Below, one piece after another: positions 28,130 through 36,662 of a stretch of DNA of 48,833 bases. This stretch comes from Pseudomonadota bacterium. GTDB lineage: Bacteria > Pseudomonadota > Alphaproteobacteria > Acetobacterales > Acetobacteraceae. The notes under the pieces were generated by a model that saw only the letters and a list, made by a program, of their open reading frames with translations, did no database searches and had not been told where the DNA came from. A program made the translations under genes and the position numbers. Location: assembly GCA_021849425.1 (NCBI GenBank), contig JAJZSY010000019.1:1-48833 (forward strand), in the 5' to 3' direction. Each line of letters starts with the position of its first letter. Positions within the stretch are counted from its first letter, which is position 1.

Positions 28130-29152
28130 TCAGGCGAGCGGCGCGGCCACGCTCTCCTGCCGCACCTGCTCGGCCTGACGCAACAGGCGAAGAAAATTGG
28201 CACCCCAGATCTTCTCCAGCGCCGCACGATCGTAGCCGCGACGCAGCAGTTCCGCGGTCAGCGCCGGGGTTTCGGCCGCATTCATGTAACCGGCGACGCC
28301 GCCGCCACCATCGAAATCGGTGCCGATGCCGACATGTTCGATCCCGATCCGGCGGACCACGTAGTCGACATGATCCGCGATCGCCTCCACCCCGATCTCC
28401 GAGGGTTTCGCGCCCCGCTTCAGAAACGCCGAAACCATGGTGATCTGGATCAGCCCGCCGGTCGCGGCCAGCGTGTCGAGCTGTTCGTCGTCGAGATTGC
28501 GCGGATGGTCGCAGAGCGCCCGCGCGCAGGAATGGGTGGCGATCACCGGCGTGCGCGAGAGCCGGGCCGCCTGCATCATCGTCGATTTCGCGGTGTGGCT
28601 GACATCGACGAGAATGCCGAGATCGTTCATCCGCGCCACCGCCGCCCGCCCGAGCTCCGAAAGCCCGCCATGCAGCGCCGCGCCATCGCCGTGTTCGGGG
28701 CGTGGGATGGCGGCATCCGCAAGATCGTTATGCCCGTTATGGGTCATTGTCATGTAGCGGACGCCGCGCGCGGCGAAATCATCGAGGGTTGCGAGGTCCC
28801 CACCCAGGGCGGCGCCATTCTCCACCACGGGGATCACCGCGAACCTGCCGCCCCGATGCGCGGCCTCGACCTCATCGGCCGTCACGGCTAGGCTTGTGCC
28901 GGGCTGGCGCCCCATGGCCGCAATCGCATCGAGCATCGCCAGCGCCCGCTCCTTCGCCGCGGTGCCGCAAGCCGGGATTCGGCGTCCTTGCGGGACGTAA
29001 GCGGCAAAGCAGACCGCGCCGACCCCGCCGCGCCGGACCTTCGGCAGGTCGACGCAACGCGGCCCGTCATGCATGAAATCAGGGCCTTCAGGCCAGGGGA
29101 TGTCGACATGCGTGTCGATGACCAGAAGATCGGCGTGATCGTGATGTGTCAT
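28130..29152 (-). CDS. Membrane dipeptidase family (M19) metallopeptidase
   Basis: The 340-residue enzyme has the zinc-ligand motif DTHVDIPW near the N-terminus, a glutamate in VIPVVENGAAL, THNGHNDLADA, DVSHTAK and ATHSCARALCDHPRN carrying further ligand histidines, and HVGIGTDFDGGGG. M19 enzymes cleave dipeptides, including those with D-residues. No signal peptide is seen, so it is probably cytoplasmic. GAGG lies 8 bases from the chosen ATG. It is transcribed after the zinc-ribbon protein on the same strand with a 48-base gap. Confidence 0.9.
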   Translation of the reverse strand: MTHHDHADLLVIDTHVDIPWPEGPDFMHDGPRCVDLPKVRRGGVGAVCFAAYVPQGRRIPACGTAAKERALAMLDAIAAMGRQPGTSLAVTADEVEAAHRGGRFAVIPVVENGAALGGDLATLDDFAARGVRYMTMTHNGHNDLADAAIPRPEHGDGAALHGGLSELGRAAVARMNDLGILVDVSHTAKSTMMQAARLSRTPVIATHSCARALCDHPRNLDDEQLDTLAATGGLIQITMVSAFLKRGAKPSEIGVEAIADHVDYVVRRIGIEHVGIGTDFDGGGGVAGYMNAAETPALTAELLRRGYDRAALEKIWGANFLRLLRQAEQVRQESVAAPLA

Positions 29153-29200
29153 GAGGCAACCCTCGCCGGAGGCAGCCCGTCCGGTCAAGAGCGGAGCCGC

Positions 29201-29692
29201 TCAACCGAGGCCAAATATCCCGTAGAGTCGCAACATTGGCGGCCAGGCCCGACCGATGGGACCATGCAGCGCGAACAGCAGGACGATCACCACCAGCAAT
29301 GCGCCGCCGGAAACGATCCATTGCGCCCGCTCGGACGGCCAGATTTCAGCCGGTGCTACGGCCACCCTCCGTGCCTCAACAACCACGGAGGGTTCGGGAA
29401 CCGGAAGCGGCGCCGGTTCGGGCATGACGAGCGGGGGCTCCGGCACCGGTTCGGATACCGGCGCGGGCGCGGCCTCGTCCGGCGCGGCCTCGGCTTTGGC
29501 TTCTACTTCGGCGTCCGCTTCGGCGGGCGCGGGAAGCGGCGTCGCCTCGGCCGCCGCGGCCTCGGGCGTCAGATCCCAGACATGCCCGCATGCGGCACAC
29601 CGCACGGCGGCGGGTAGTCGCGCCGCCATTTCGACCGGCAGAGCGTACACAGCCTCGCAATTCGGACACGCAGCGCGCATGGCGCGTTTCAT
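29201..29692 (-). CDS. Zinc-ribbon (MJ0042-type) single-pass membrane protein
   Basis: The 163-residue protein has an N-terminal zinc ribbon with C9-x2-C12 and C32-x2-C35 (CPNCEAVYALP, VRCAACGHVW), a long Pro/Ala/Glu-rich linker (about residues 40-105) and one transmembrane helix near 113-134 (WIVSGGALLVVIVLLFAL). The function is unknown. It is divergent from ftsE by 85 bases, a placement I recall from related alphaproteobacteria. Start is either this ATG or one four codons later. Confidence 0.75.
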   Translation of the reverse strand: MKRAMRAACPNCEAVYALPVEMAARLPAAVRCAACGHVWDLTPEAAAAEATPLPAPAEADAEVEAKAEAAPDEAAPAPVSEPVPEPPLVMPEPAPLPVPEPSVVVEARRVAVAPAEIWPSERAQWIVSGGALLVVIVLLFALHGPIGRAWPPMLRLYGIFGLG

Positions 29693-29777
29693 GGCAGTTT
29701 CGCTCCACCCGCGCAACCGCCGCGGCACGAGCCGGATGCCGGTTGATCGTGACCGGGAGCCGGGGCATTGAAGAGCG

Positions 29778-30449
29778 ATGATCCGCTTCACCCATGTCGG
29801 GCTGCGCTACGGCAAGTCTCCGGGCACCGAGTCCGTTGCGCTCGACGATATCGACTTCGAGATCCCGGAGGGCGGGTTCCGCTGGCTCACCGGCCCTTCG
29901 GGCGCCGGCAAGACCAGCCTTCTCAAGCTCATGTATCTCGCCCTGCATCCGAGCGAGGGGAGGATCGACTTGTTCGGTACCCCCACATCGAGGCTCGACC
30001 GGCGGGGGATCGCCTTGCTGCGCCGGCGGATCGGCGTCGTGTATCAGGATTTCCGGCTGCTCCAGCACCTCACCGCCTTCGATAATGTGGCCCTGCCGCT
30101 GCGCCTCGCCCGGCGCAAGGAGGCGCAGGTCCGCGCCGATGTCACCGAGCTGCTCCGCTGGGTCGGCCTGTCCGGCCGGCTCGACCACCGGCCGGACGAG
30201 ATGTCCGGCGGCGAACAGCAGCGCGTCGCGATCGCCCGCGCGGTGATCGCCAAGCCATCACTGCTCGTCGCCGACGAACCCACCGGCAATCTCGACGACG
30301 ACCAGGCGGAGCGGCTGATGCATCTCATCCGCTCGCTGAACCGGCTCGGCACCACGGTCATCGTCGCCACCCACAATCTCGGCCTCGTCGCCCGCCACCC
30401 CGCGCCGATGATCGAACTGCAGGATGGAAGAATGACATGGCACGGCTAG
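29778..30449 (+). CDS. ftsE: Cell-division ATP-binding protein FtsE
   Basis: The 223-residue ABC ATPase has Walker A GPSGAGKTS (about 39-47), Q-loop VYQDFRLL, signature MSGGEQQRVAIARA, Walker B LLVADEPTGNLD and switch ATHNLGL. With FtsX it controls murein hydrolases at the division septum from the inner face of the membrane. FtsX follows 12 bases later. Confidence 0.95.
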   Translation: MIRFTHVGLRYGKSPGTESVALDDIDFEIPEGGFRWLTGPSGAGKTSLLKLMYLALHPSEGRIDLFGTPTSRLDRRGIALLRRRIGVVYQDFRLLQHLTAFDNVALPLRLARRKEAQVRADVTELLRWVGLSGRLDHRPDEMSGGEQQRVAIARAVIAKPSLLVADEPTGNLDDDQAERLMHLIRSLNRLGTTVIVATHNLGLVARHPAPMIELQDGRMTWHG

Positions 30450-30461
30450 GTGGACCCCGGC

Positions 30462-31388
30462 ATGGCTAGGCGGCGCCACGCCTCGCGCGCCGACCGGATC
30501 GGCCTGCGCGCCGCGATGGCGGACCGGCTGCTGCCCTTCGTGGTGGCGGCGATGTCCTTCCTCGCGGCGCTGGCGCTGGCCGGCAGCATCGCCGCCGGCA
30601 CGCTGGCGACACACTGGCTCAGCGGTGCACAGGGGCTCATGACGATCGAAGTCGGCTCACCATCGGCGCCGGCCATCGCCGGCAACACCTCGCGTGCCGA
30701 CGCCGTGCTGCGGCAGATGAAAGCGATGCCCGGCTTCAGCGATGCGCGCCGGCTTTCCGATGCCGAGTTGTCGGATGTGCTGAAACCCTGGCTCGGCTCC
30801 GCCGCGAGCGGAAACAACCTGCCGATAGCCTTGCCGGCGGTGATCGTGGTCCACGCGGAGACGGGATCGGTCGACGCCGCAACGCTTGCGAAGACCCTCG
30901 ACAAGACCGCGCCGGGGACGCTGGTCGATTCCGGATCGCGCTGGGCCGGCCGGATCGCGGAGCTGACGGACAGTATCCGTGCCTCGGCGGCGGCGGTTCT
31001 TGTGATCGTGGCGCTGGTCGCAGCCTCGGTCGTCGCGGTCGCGGTGCGGGCGGGCCTTGCCCAGCGGCGGGAAGCGATCGAGATCATTCACGGGCTTGGC
31101 GCGCTGGATTCCGACATTGCCAACCAGTTTGCCGGACGCGCGATGCGCCTTGCCGGACTGGGCGGGCTGATCGGCGGCCTCGCCGCGCCGCCCGTGCTGG
31201 CCTGGGTCGGCCATCTCGCCGCAGGTCTGATGATCGCCCCCTCATCGGCGACCGGCGCGCATTCGCCGATCATGGCGTTGCCACCCGTGCTGGTGGCAAC
31301 GCCCCTGATCTTCACCATTGCCGCCGCGGTGATCGGCTGGATCGCGGCGCAGGTGACGGTGCGCGGCTGGCTCCGGCAACTGACGTGA
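30462..31388 (+). CDS. ftsX: Cell-division membrane protein FtsX
   Basis: The 308-residue protein has four hydrophobic segments: one near residues 25-50, then three between about 165 and 300, with the large extracytoplasmic loop between the first two. This matches FtsX topology. It couples FtsE ATP hydrolysis to periplasmic hydrolase activators. A GTG 12 bases earlier is a possible start. Its TGA overlaps the GTG start of the next gene. Confidence 0.9.
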   Translation: MARRRHASRADRIGLRAAMADRLLPFVVAAMSFLAALALAGSIAAGTLATHWLSGAQGLMTIEVGSPSAPAIAGNTSRADAVLRQMKAMPGFSDARRLSDAELSDVLKPWLGSAASGNNLPIALPAVIVVHAETGSVDAATLAKTLDKTAPGTLVDSGSRWAGRIAELTDSIRASAAAVLVIVALVAASVVAVAVRAGLAQRREAIEIIHGLGALDSDIANQFAGRAMRLAGLGGLIGGLAAPPVLAWVGHLAAGLMIAPSSATGAHSPIMALPPVLVATPLIFTIAAAVIGWIAAQVTVRGWLRQLT

Positions 31389-32041
31389 AGCCGGCCGACG
31401 ACATGGGGTTGGGGCGGCCCCGCAGGCCGGCGCGGCGGCGCGCCGGCCGCCTGCGCTGGGCAATCGGCTTCATGCTGGCCGTGCTGCTGATCTGGATGGG
31501 CAGCTTCGGCTGGTTCCTCAATCTGATCGCCGCCGAACATGCGCAAAATCCGATGCCGCACGCGGATGGCATCGTTGTGCTCACCGGCGGTGCGGAAAGG
31601 GTGAAGGCCGGCCTCGAACTGCTCATGGCCGGCGCGGCGCCGCGCCTGCTGATCTCCGGCGCCGGCGAGGGCACATTTCTGGGCGACTTCACGGTGAGGG
31701 ACGGGATCGATGCCAACGCCAAGGCCCGCGACATCGATATCGGTCACTCGGCCGCCAGCACACGGGGAAATGCACGCGAGACCGCGGCTTGGGCCGGGCG
31801 GTATCACATCGCCTCACTCATCGTCGTCACCGCCGACTATCACATGCCGCGCGCAATGATCGACCTCCATCGCGCCATGCCCGACGTCAGGCTCATTCCC
31901 GAACCCGTCCGCCCGCCCGCGATGACCCATCCAAGCCAGCCCCACATGCTGAAAATCCTGATGGCGGAGTTCATCAAGTATATCGCCGTGCGGCTGCATC
32001 TGGACGGCATCGCGGCCCATCGAATAGAGGCTCATGGCTGA
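31385..32041 (+). CDS. YdcF/DUF218-family membrane protein
   Basis: The 218-residue protein has a basic N-terminus, one transmembrane helix at about residues 27-48 and a DUF218 (SanA/ElyC/YdcF) domain with ADGIVVLTGGAERV, SGAGEG, STRGNARE and TADYHMPRA. Relatives affect envelope integrity and peptidoglycan precursors; the reaction is not known. The GTG start overlaps ftsX by 4 bases and the TGA overlaps the plsC ATG by one base. Confidence 0.88.
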   Translation: MKPADDMGLGRPRRPARRRAGRLRWAIGFMLAVLLIWMGSFGWFLNLIAAEHAQNPMPHADGIVVLTGGAERVKAGLELLMAGAAPRLLISGAGEGTFLGDFTVRDGIDANAKARDIDIGHSAASTRGNARETAAWAGRYHIASLIVVTADYHMPRAMIDLHRAMPDVRLIPEPVRPPAMTHPSQPHMLKILMAEFIKYIAVRLHLDGIAAHRIEAHG

Positions 32042-32739
32042 TGTTCCTGCTGGGATCACTTTTGTTCCACGCCTTTATCGTGGTGTCCGGCCTCACCGCC
32101 GGTTTGTGGGCGAATTTGCTGCTGCGCATCTCGCCCGAAAAGGTTCTGCCGTTCGGCCAGGCCTGGGCGCGCATCGCACTGCGGGCGCTGCGGGCACTCT
32201 GCGGGATCAGGATCGTCTATGAGGGGCTCGAAAACATTCCCGAAGGCCCGGTGATCCTCGCCGCCCAGCACCAGTCGGCGCTGGATACGATGATCTGGTT
32301 CACCCAGTTGGCGAAACCGGCCTATGTGATGAAACAGGAACTCAGCCGGATCCCGGTGCTTGGGCCTCTTCTCATTCCCTCCGGCCAGATCCCGCTCGAC
32401 CGATCCGGCGGGGCGAAAGCGCTGCGGGATCTGACCGAACGGGTCCGTGCCGCGGCAGCGAGCGGCCGGCAGATCATCATTTTCCCCGAAGGTACCCGCG
32501 TGGCGCCCGGCGAACGGACCCGATTGCAGCCCGGCATCGTCGCGATCGCCAAGGCGACCGGCCTGCCCGTCCTGCCGGTCTCGACGGATTCGGGGCGTGC
32601 GTGGGGCCGCAACTCCATCCGCAAGCACCCTGGCATCGTACACGTCCAGGTGCATCCGCCGCTGCCGGCGGGCCTTGACCGCGCGGCGATGCTTCGCGCT
32701 CTGGAAATCATTTTTTACGGAGAGACATGCTGTGGATAA
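32041..32739 (+). CDS. plsC: 1-acyl-sn-glycerol-3-phosphate acyltransferase
   Basis: The 232-residue membrane enzyme makes phosphatidic acid from lysophosphatidic acid. It has an N-terminal hydrophobic helix, the catalytic H77-x4-D82 (HQSALD), a GQIPLDR segment and FPEGTR near residue 153, the standard acyltransferase blocks. It ends the ftsE-ftsX-ydcF-plsC run, in which neighbouring genes overlap. The last codons and stop contain a perfect DnaA box (32731-32739). Confidence 0.92.
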   Translation: MFLLGSLLFHAFIVVSGLTAGLWANLLLRISPEKVLPFGQAWARIALRALRALCGIRIVYEGLENIPEGPVILAAQHQSALDTMIWFTQLAKPAYVMKQELSRIPVLGPLLIPSGQIPLDRSGGAKALRDLTERVRAAAASGRQIIIFPEGTRVAPGERTRLQPGIVAIAKATGLPVLPVSTDSGRAWGRNSIRKHPGIVHVQVHPPLPAGLDRAAMLRALEIIFYGETCCG

Positions 32740-32955
32740 CTCTGTGCGCAATTATCGGCAGTCCCTGAAGAACGTTGTGAGTAGATTTTCATAAGAATAT
32801 GTTTTATAATGATTTTCATCTTATGTTCTGGTCGGTTTACGGATACCGCCGCCGATGGGGATAAACGAACGGGTCAGGTTTTCGATGGTCCCGCCACAAT
32901 GGAGGACAAAAGCTGGAATTGGTAAATTTCGCCGTTTCGCTTATGTGATCCCGTT
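32731..32955. other. AT-rich intergenic region with a perfect DnaA box
   Basis: TGTGGATAA at 32731-32739 is a perfect DnaA box overlapping the plsC stop. TGGGGATAA at 32856-32864 differs by one base. Between them about 60 bases (32768-32830) are strongly AT-rich. The region also has to hold the promoter of the DedA gene. Two boxes and an AT island are suggestive of DnaA control or an origin-like site but not sufficient. Confidence 0.35.
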
Positions 32956-33549
32956 ATGTGGTTGACGGACTTCAGTACACTGCTCGGCTCGGCTGCGGGC
33001 AGCCCTCCGCTTGAGATCACGACGATCATTCTCGGCACCTTCATCCTCGAAGATGCCGCGACACTGCTTGCCGCAATGCAGGTTGCCGCCGGCGCCGTGT
33101 CGCTGCCGATTGCGCTGGGCTCGCTCTATGCCGGCATCGTGCTTGGCGACATCGGGCTTTATTGGCTCGGTCGCCTGTCCGGCCGCCATCCCTGGGCGCA
33201 CCGGCTGGTGCCGCAGCGCCGGCGCGATATCGGGCGGGATTGGGTGAGCGTACGGATCATACCCGTGGTTCTGGTCAGCCGCTTTATCCCCGGCCTGCGC
33301 CTGCCGACCTACACAACATGCGGATTCCTTCGCGCGCCATTTCTTGCATTCGTGGCGGCGGCGATTCTCGCGACGCTCGCCTGGACGAGCCTGCTGTTCT
33401 TTGTCAGCCTGAAGCTTGGAGCGCTGATGGTGCGCTATCTCGGCCCATGGCGCTGGGTTGGACTGGCTGTTTTCGTGGTGATCCTGATCATGGTAGGCAG
33501 GATCGCCGCACGGTGGCATGCTGACCGGATCGGAAAGGACGCCCTATGA
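32956..33549 (+). CDS. DedA-family membrane protein
   Basis: The 197-residue protein has the DedA (SNARE-associated/VTT) layout: a re-entrant segment with FILEDAATLLAA, GIVLGDIGLYWLGRLSG, then VLVSRFIPGLRLPTYTTCGF with the conserved R and G residues, and two C-terminal helices. DedA proteins are implicated in flipping undecaprenyl phosphate or phospholipids. The stop overlaps the start of the ATP-grasp gene (ATGA), so the pair is translationally coupled. Confidence 0.88.
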   Translation: MWLTDFSTLLGSAAGSPPLEITTIILGTFILEDAATLLAAMQVAAGAVSLPIALGSLYAGIVLGDIGLYWLGRLSGRHPWAHRLVPQRRRDIGRDWVSVRIIPVVLVSRFIPGLRLPTYTTCGFLRAPFLAFVAAAILATLAWTSLLFFVSLKLGALMVRYLGPWRWVGLAVFVVILIMVGRIAARWHADRIGKDAL

Positions 33550-34655
33550 GCGATGTCTCCCCAGCGTCGAGCGTTTCGGCGGGGTCGGCCGGGCGACGGG
33601 ATGCCAGTCCCGTCTCGTTCTTCGAATTTTGGCCTGGTTTCATCTTCTATGCTCCCGTTGCGCTGTTCTGGCTGTTTCAGTCGATCAGGCACCGCAGCGT
33701 GACGCTCCCCGCGCTGACCAACCCCCGCATCGAGGCCGGCGGAATTTGCGGCGAGTCGAAGAACGATATTCTTGATCTGTGCGGCCCGGAGGCCCGGCGG
33801 TGGATTGCCCCCTATGTCGGGATCACGACGCCTGCGCATCATGGCGGGGACCTGGCAATGGCCGAAGCCGCCATGCGGCAGGCGGGCCTCGCCTATCCAG
33901 TCGTGGCGAAGCCGGACATGAGCTGCAATGGCGCGGGCGTTCGCCTCGTGGAGAACGACGCGGCTCTCGCCGCCTATCTCGCCGAGTTCCCCCGGGCAAC
34001 ACGTCTTCAGATACAGGCGCTGGTGCCACATGAGGGCGAGGCCGGACTGTTCTATATCCGTGATCCCGGTGCCGCACGTGGCAGGATTACATCGATCACG
34101 CTCAAATATGCCCCCGTCGTTATCGGCGACGGGCGCTCGCGCATTCGCGACCTGATCGGCGTTGACGCCCGGCTGAACGCGGTTGCCGATTTGCTGCTTG
34201 CCAAGCTCGGAGCTGGCGCCGCGCGCATACCCGAAGCCGGGGAACGGGTGCGGCTCGTTTTCGTTGGCAATCATTGCCGCGGGTCGACCTTCAAGGATGG
34301 CCGGCACCTGATCACCCCTGAACTCACCGATCGGATCGACAGGATCGCGCGCGACATTCCGGATTTCCATTTCGGCCGGTTCGACCTTCGCTACACATCC
34401 GCGAACGCGCTACGCAGAGGCGAGGGCTTCTCGATTATCGAGGTCAATGGCGCCGGCTCCGAAGCCACCCACATCTGGGATCCGCAAACCACGATCAGGG
34501 AAGCTTACCGGGCGCAGTTCTTTCATTACGGCGCCGCGTTCAGGATCGGGGCCGCGATGCGCGCGCAGGGTGTGCCACGATACGGCACCCTGCGTCTGCT
34601 CCGGGCATGGCGACGGCAGAAGGCGCTCATGGCGCTCTACCCGACCAACGACTGA
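33546..34655 (+). CDS. Membrane-anchored ATP-grasp protein, unknown substrate
   Basis: The 369-residue protein has an N-terminal hydrophobic helix (about residues 29-46, FWPGFIFYAPVALFWLF), then a conserved-looking TNPRIEAGGICGESK segment and an ATP-grasp domain with VVAKPDMSCNGAGVRL, RFDLRYTS and FSIIEVNGAGSE, which supply the ATP lysine and Mg ligands. ATP-grasp enzymes join a carboxylate to an amine or thiol through an acyl phosphate; D-Ala-D-Ala ligase is the best-known relative. The substrate is unknown. Coupling to a DedA lipid transporter suggests modification of an envelope lipid or head group, which is inference. Confidence 0.75.
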   Translation: MSDVSPASSVSAGSAGRRDASPVSFFEFWPGFIFYAPVALFWLFQSIRHRSVTLPALTNPRIEAGGICGESKNDILDLCGPEARRWIAPYVGITTPAHHGGDLAMAEAAMRQAGLAYPVVAKPDMSCNGAGVRLVENDAALAAYLAEFPRATRLQIQALVPHEGEAGLFYIRDPGAARGRITSITLKYAPVVIGDGRSRIRDLIGVDARLNAVADLLLAKLGAGAARIPEAGERVRLVFVGNHCRGSTFKDGRHLITPELTDRIDRIARDIPDFHFGRFDLRYTSANALRRGEGFSIIEVNGAGSEATHIWDPQTTIREAYRAQFFHYGAAFRIGAAMRAQGVPRYGTLRLLRAWRRQKALMALYPTND

Positions 34656-34719
34656 TCCGATTGCAAGGACGGCATGCTCGCGCCGCCGCGAGCGATGCCA
34701 GGCGCCAAACCGACAGAAA

Positions 34720-36255
34720 TCAGCAGCGAATCCCCAGCGCTTCCAGCGTCGAACGGCTATCGCGCAGGAAGCTCTCCATGCCGATTGCAAGGGCCGCGCG
34801 CATCTCCGGCCGGTCACCCATCGCCTCCGCTGCCCAGCGTTCGATCGTGTCGCGGTCGGGCAATGACAGGCTCGCCCCTTCGACGGCCGATTCTGACCGC
34901 TCCTGTTGACGCAACACGGCAAGCGCCCCGGCCGCCGGCATTTTGAATCCGCCGCCCAGTGCCGGCACGGCGAAAGCGACAGTTTCGGTCATCGCAGTAC
35001 CCGCCGCCTGGGAGGCGAACATCATGCCGTTCAACGCGCGGGCAGGTGCCGTCATCGCCCGGCCGGGCGCCGGAACAAGTACCGCCTGTCCGGTGCCCAC
35101 AAGCAGGGCGGCAAGCTCAGCAGGGTTGTCGGATGCCGGCGAGGCGCCGCTCGGTCGGGCCAGGCTCAACAACTCCTCAACCGACGCCACCCCTTGCGCG
35201 AGACGAGCAAAGACCGGTTCGTAGAATGCCGGATTCATGCCGATTTCGCCCATCGGGGTTGGAATGCCTAATCGGCGTTGGGAATGCGGCAAAGCGAGAC
35301 CGAGCGTCAGGCCGCGCAGAATGTCATCGCGCGCGACCATCGCGATCCGGCTTCCGCCGCGAACGTATATGTCATGGCGCAACGGCCGGCCGAGAGTGAC
35401 GTCCTTGATCAGTTCGGTCATCGCCGAATCGCTGAATTTCCTGGCCATTTCCAGCGCCGCGGGAGGTAACGTCACCTCGGCGATACTATCCAGCGCATGC
35501 GAGGAGCCGACATAGCTCAACCCCGCCTTCGAGAATGCCGCCGCGACATCGGCGTGGAAGCAGGGCCGCCAGTCAGCATTCATGAACTCATGGGCAAGAT
35601 ACGCCGAAGGCTTGTCGGCGAGCATCTGCAACATGGCACGCGTCCGCTCATCCGTCGCCTCGCCAAGTGGCCCGAAAAGATGGCGTACGACCTCGAAACC
35701 CCGCTCGACCTGGCGGTCCGCCCGATCGGCGAGTCTGAGCCCGGTTTCCCGCACAAGGCGTTGCAGCCCCACCATGCCAGCCCAGCCCGGAAGCAGGTTG
35801 TAGCTGACATGACACAAGCCGCCGGGAGCCAGCCGCCGCTCAAGCAAACGAAGGACGCCGGCGCGGACAGCATCGCTGACCCAGGTCCAGACGCCATGGA
35901 GGCTTGCCGCATCGACCTCGGGGAGTTCCGCATCGTCGAACTGGGCGAGATCCGCCTCGATAAACCGGCAATTCCGAATGCCGGCCCGTGCCGCCATTTC
36001 CCGCGCTTCAGCGAGATGCGCCGGGTTGAAGTCGATGCCGGTAACGGTCCAGCCAGGGTTTGCGACTGCCATGACCAGCGCCGTGAAACCACGGCCGGAC
36101 CCTATATCGAGGAAATGAAAGGCCTCGTCCGGACCAGGCATACGCGCGTGCTGGCCCGTCAGCAGCGCCACGAGCGCCATCAGCCGCGGAGACTGTTCAA
36201 CGTAATAGCCGCTGGAATACACGATATCGGTCACATATCCGTGACCCGTATTCAT
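34720..36255 (-). CDS. Class I SAM methyltransferase with methyltransferase regulatory domain
   Basis: The 511-residue protein begins with a Rossmann methyltransferase domain: FLDIGSGRGFTALVMA for motif I, GIDFNPAHL for the acidic loop, and VDAASLHGVWTWVSD for motif IV. A middle region (about 220-300) resembles the methyltransferase regulatory domain (PF10119) found in bacterial protein-lysine methyltransferases, and an Ala-rich C-terminal region follows. The protein substrate is unknown. It converges on the ATP-grasp gene with a gap of 64 bases. Confidence 0.8.
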   Translation of the reverse strand: MNTGHGYVTDIVYSSGYYVEQSPRLMALVALLTGQHARMPGPDEAFHFLDIGSGRGFTALVMAVANPGWTVTGIDFNPAHLAEAREMAARAGIRNCRFIEADLAQFDDAELPEVDAASLHGVWTWVSDAVRAGVLRLLERRLAPGGLCHVSYNLLPGWAGMVGLQRLVRETGLRLADRADRQVERGFEVVRHLFGPLGEATDERTRAMLQMLADKPSAYLAHEFMNADWRPCFHADVAAAFSKAGLSYVGSSHALDSIAEVTLPPAALEMARKFSDSAMTELIKDVTLGRPLRHDIYVRGGSRIAMVARDDILRGLTLGLALPHSQRRLGIPTPMGEIGMNPAFYEPVFARLAQGVASVEELLSLARPSGASPASDNPAELAALLVGTGQAVLVPAPGRAMTAPARALNGMMFASQAAGTAMTETVAFAVPALGGGFKMPAAGALAVLRQQERSESAVEGASLSLPDRDTIERWAAEAMGDRPEMRAALAIGMESFLRDSRSTLEALGIRC

Positions 36256-36662
36256 GCGCGCGAATCTCTTTTTGCGACCGCAATCATCACATCTACATCC
36301 TTAATCCCGATACAAAACGCTAGGCAAACCAGAGACGGACAGCAATGCCTCTACCGGCGCTGAACCAGAATTGGTTCCATTTTCCGAGACCGCGCCCCCA
36401 ATGACGATATCGGGTCGATCTTGCGCGCCATGGCCGTGGCGATTCCACGATTTCCAATGTGATGCCGCGCGGCAACGAGATGAAGCATGGATGACACATA
36501 TATCTCGGCGAGACCAACCAATCGCGCCGACATCATGATGAAGCGCTGAAAATGAGGGGCTTCCATGACATGATGTAAATATCCATGTCGTCCGGCAGCC
36601 GTTATGGCCGGGGTTCACTGATTTTCATGGCAAACCCGCCAGAATTCGAGCAGAGGCCGCCT
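36256..36662. other. Intergenic region between the methyltransferase and LysR genes
   Basis: About 400 bases separate these divergent genes. Short frames exist on both strands but none has a family resemblance and a ribosome-binding site. The sequence is less GC-rich than its flanks and should hold both promoters. I see no clear repeat or terminator. Confidence 0.4.
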
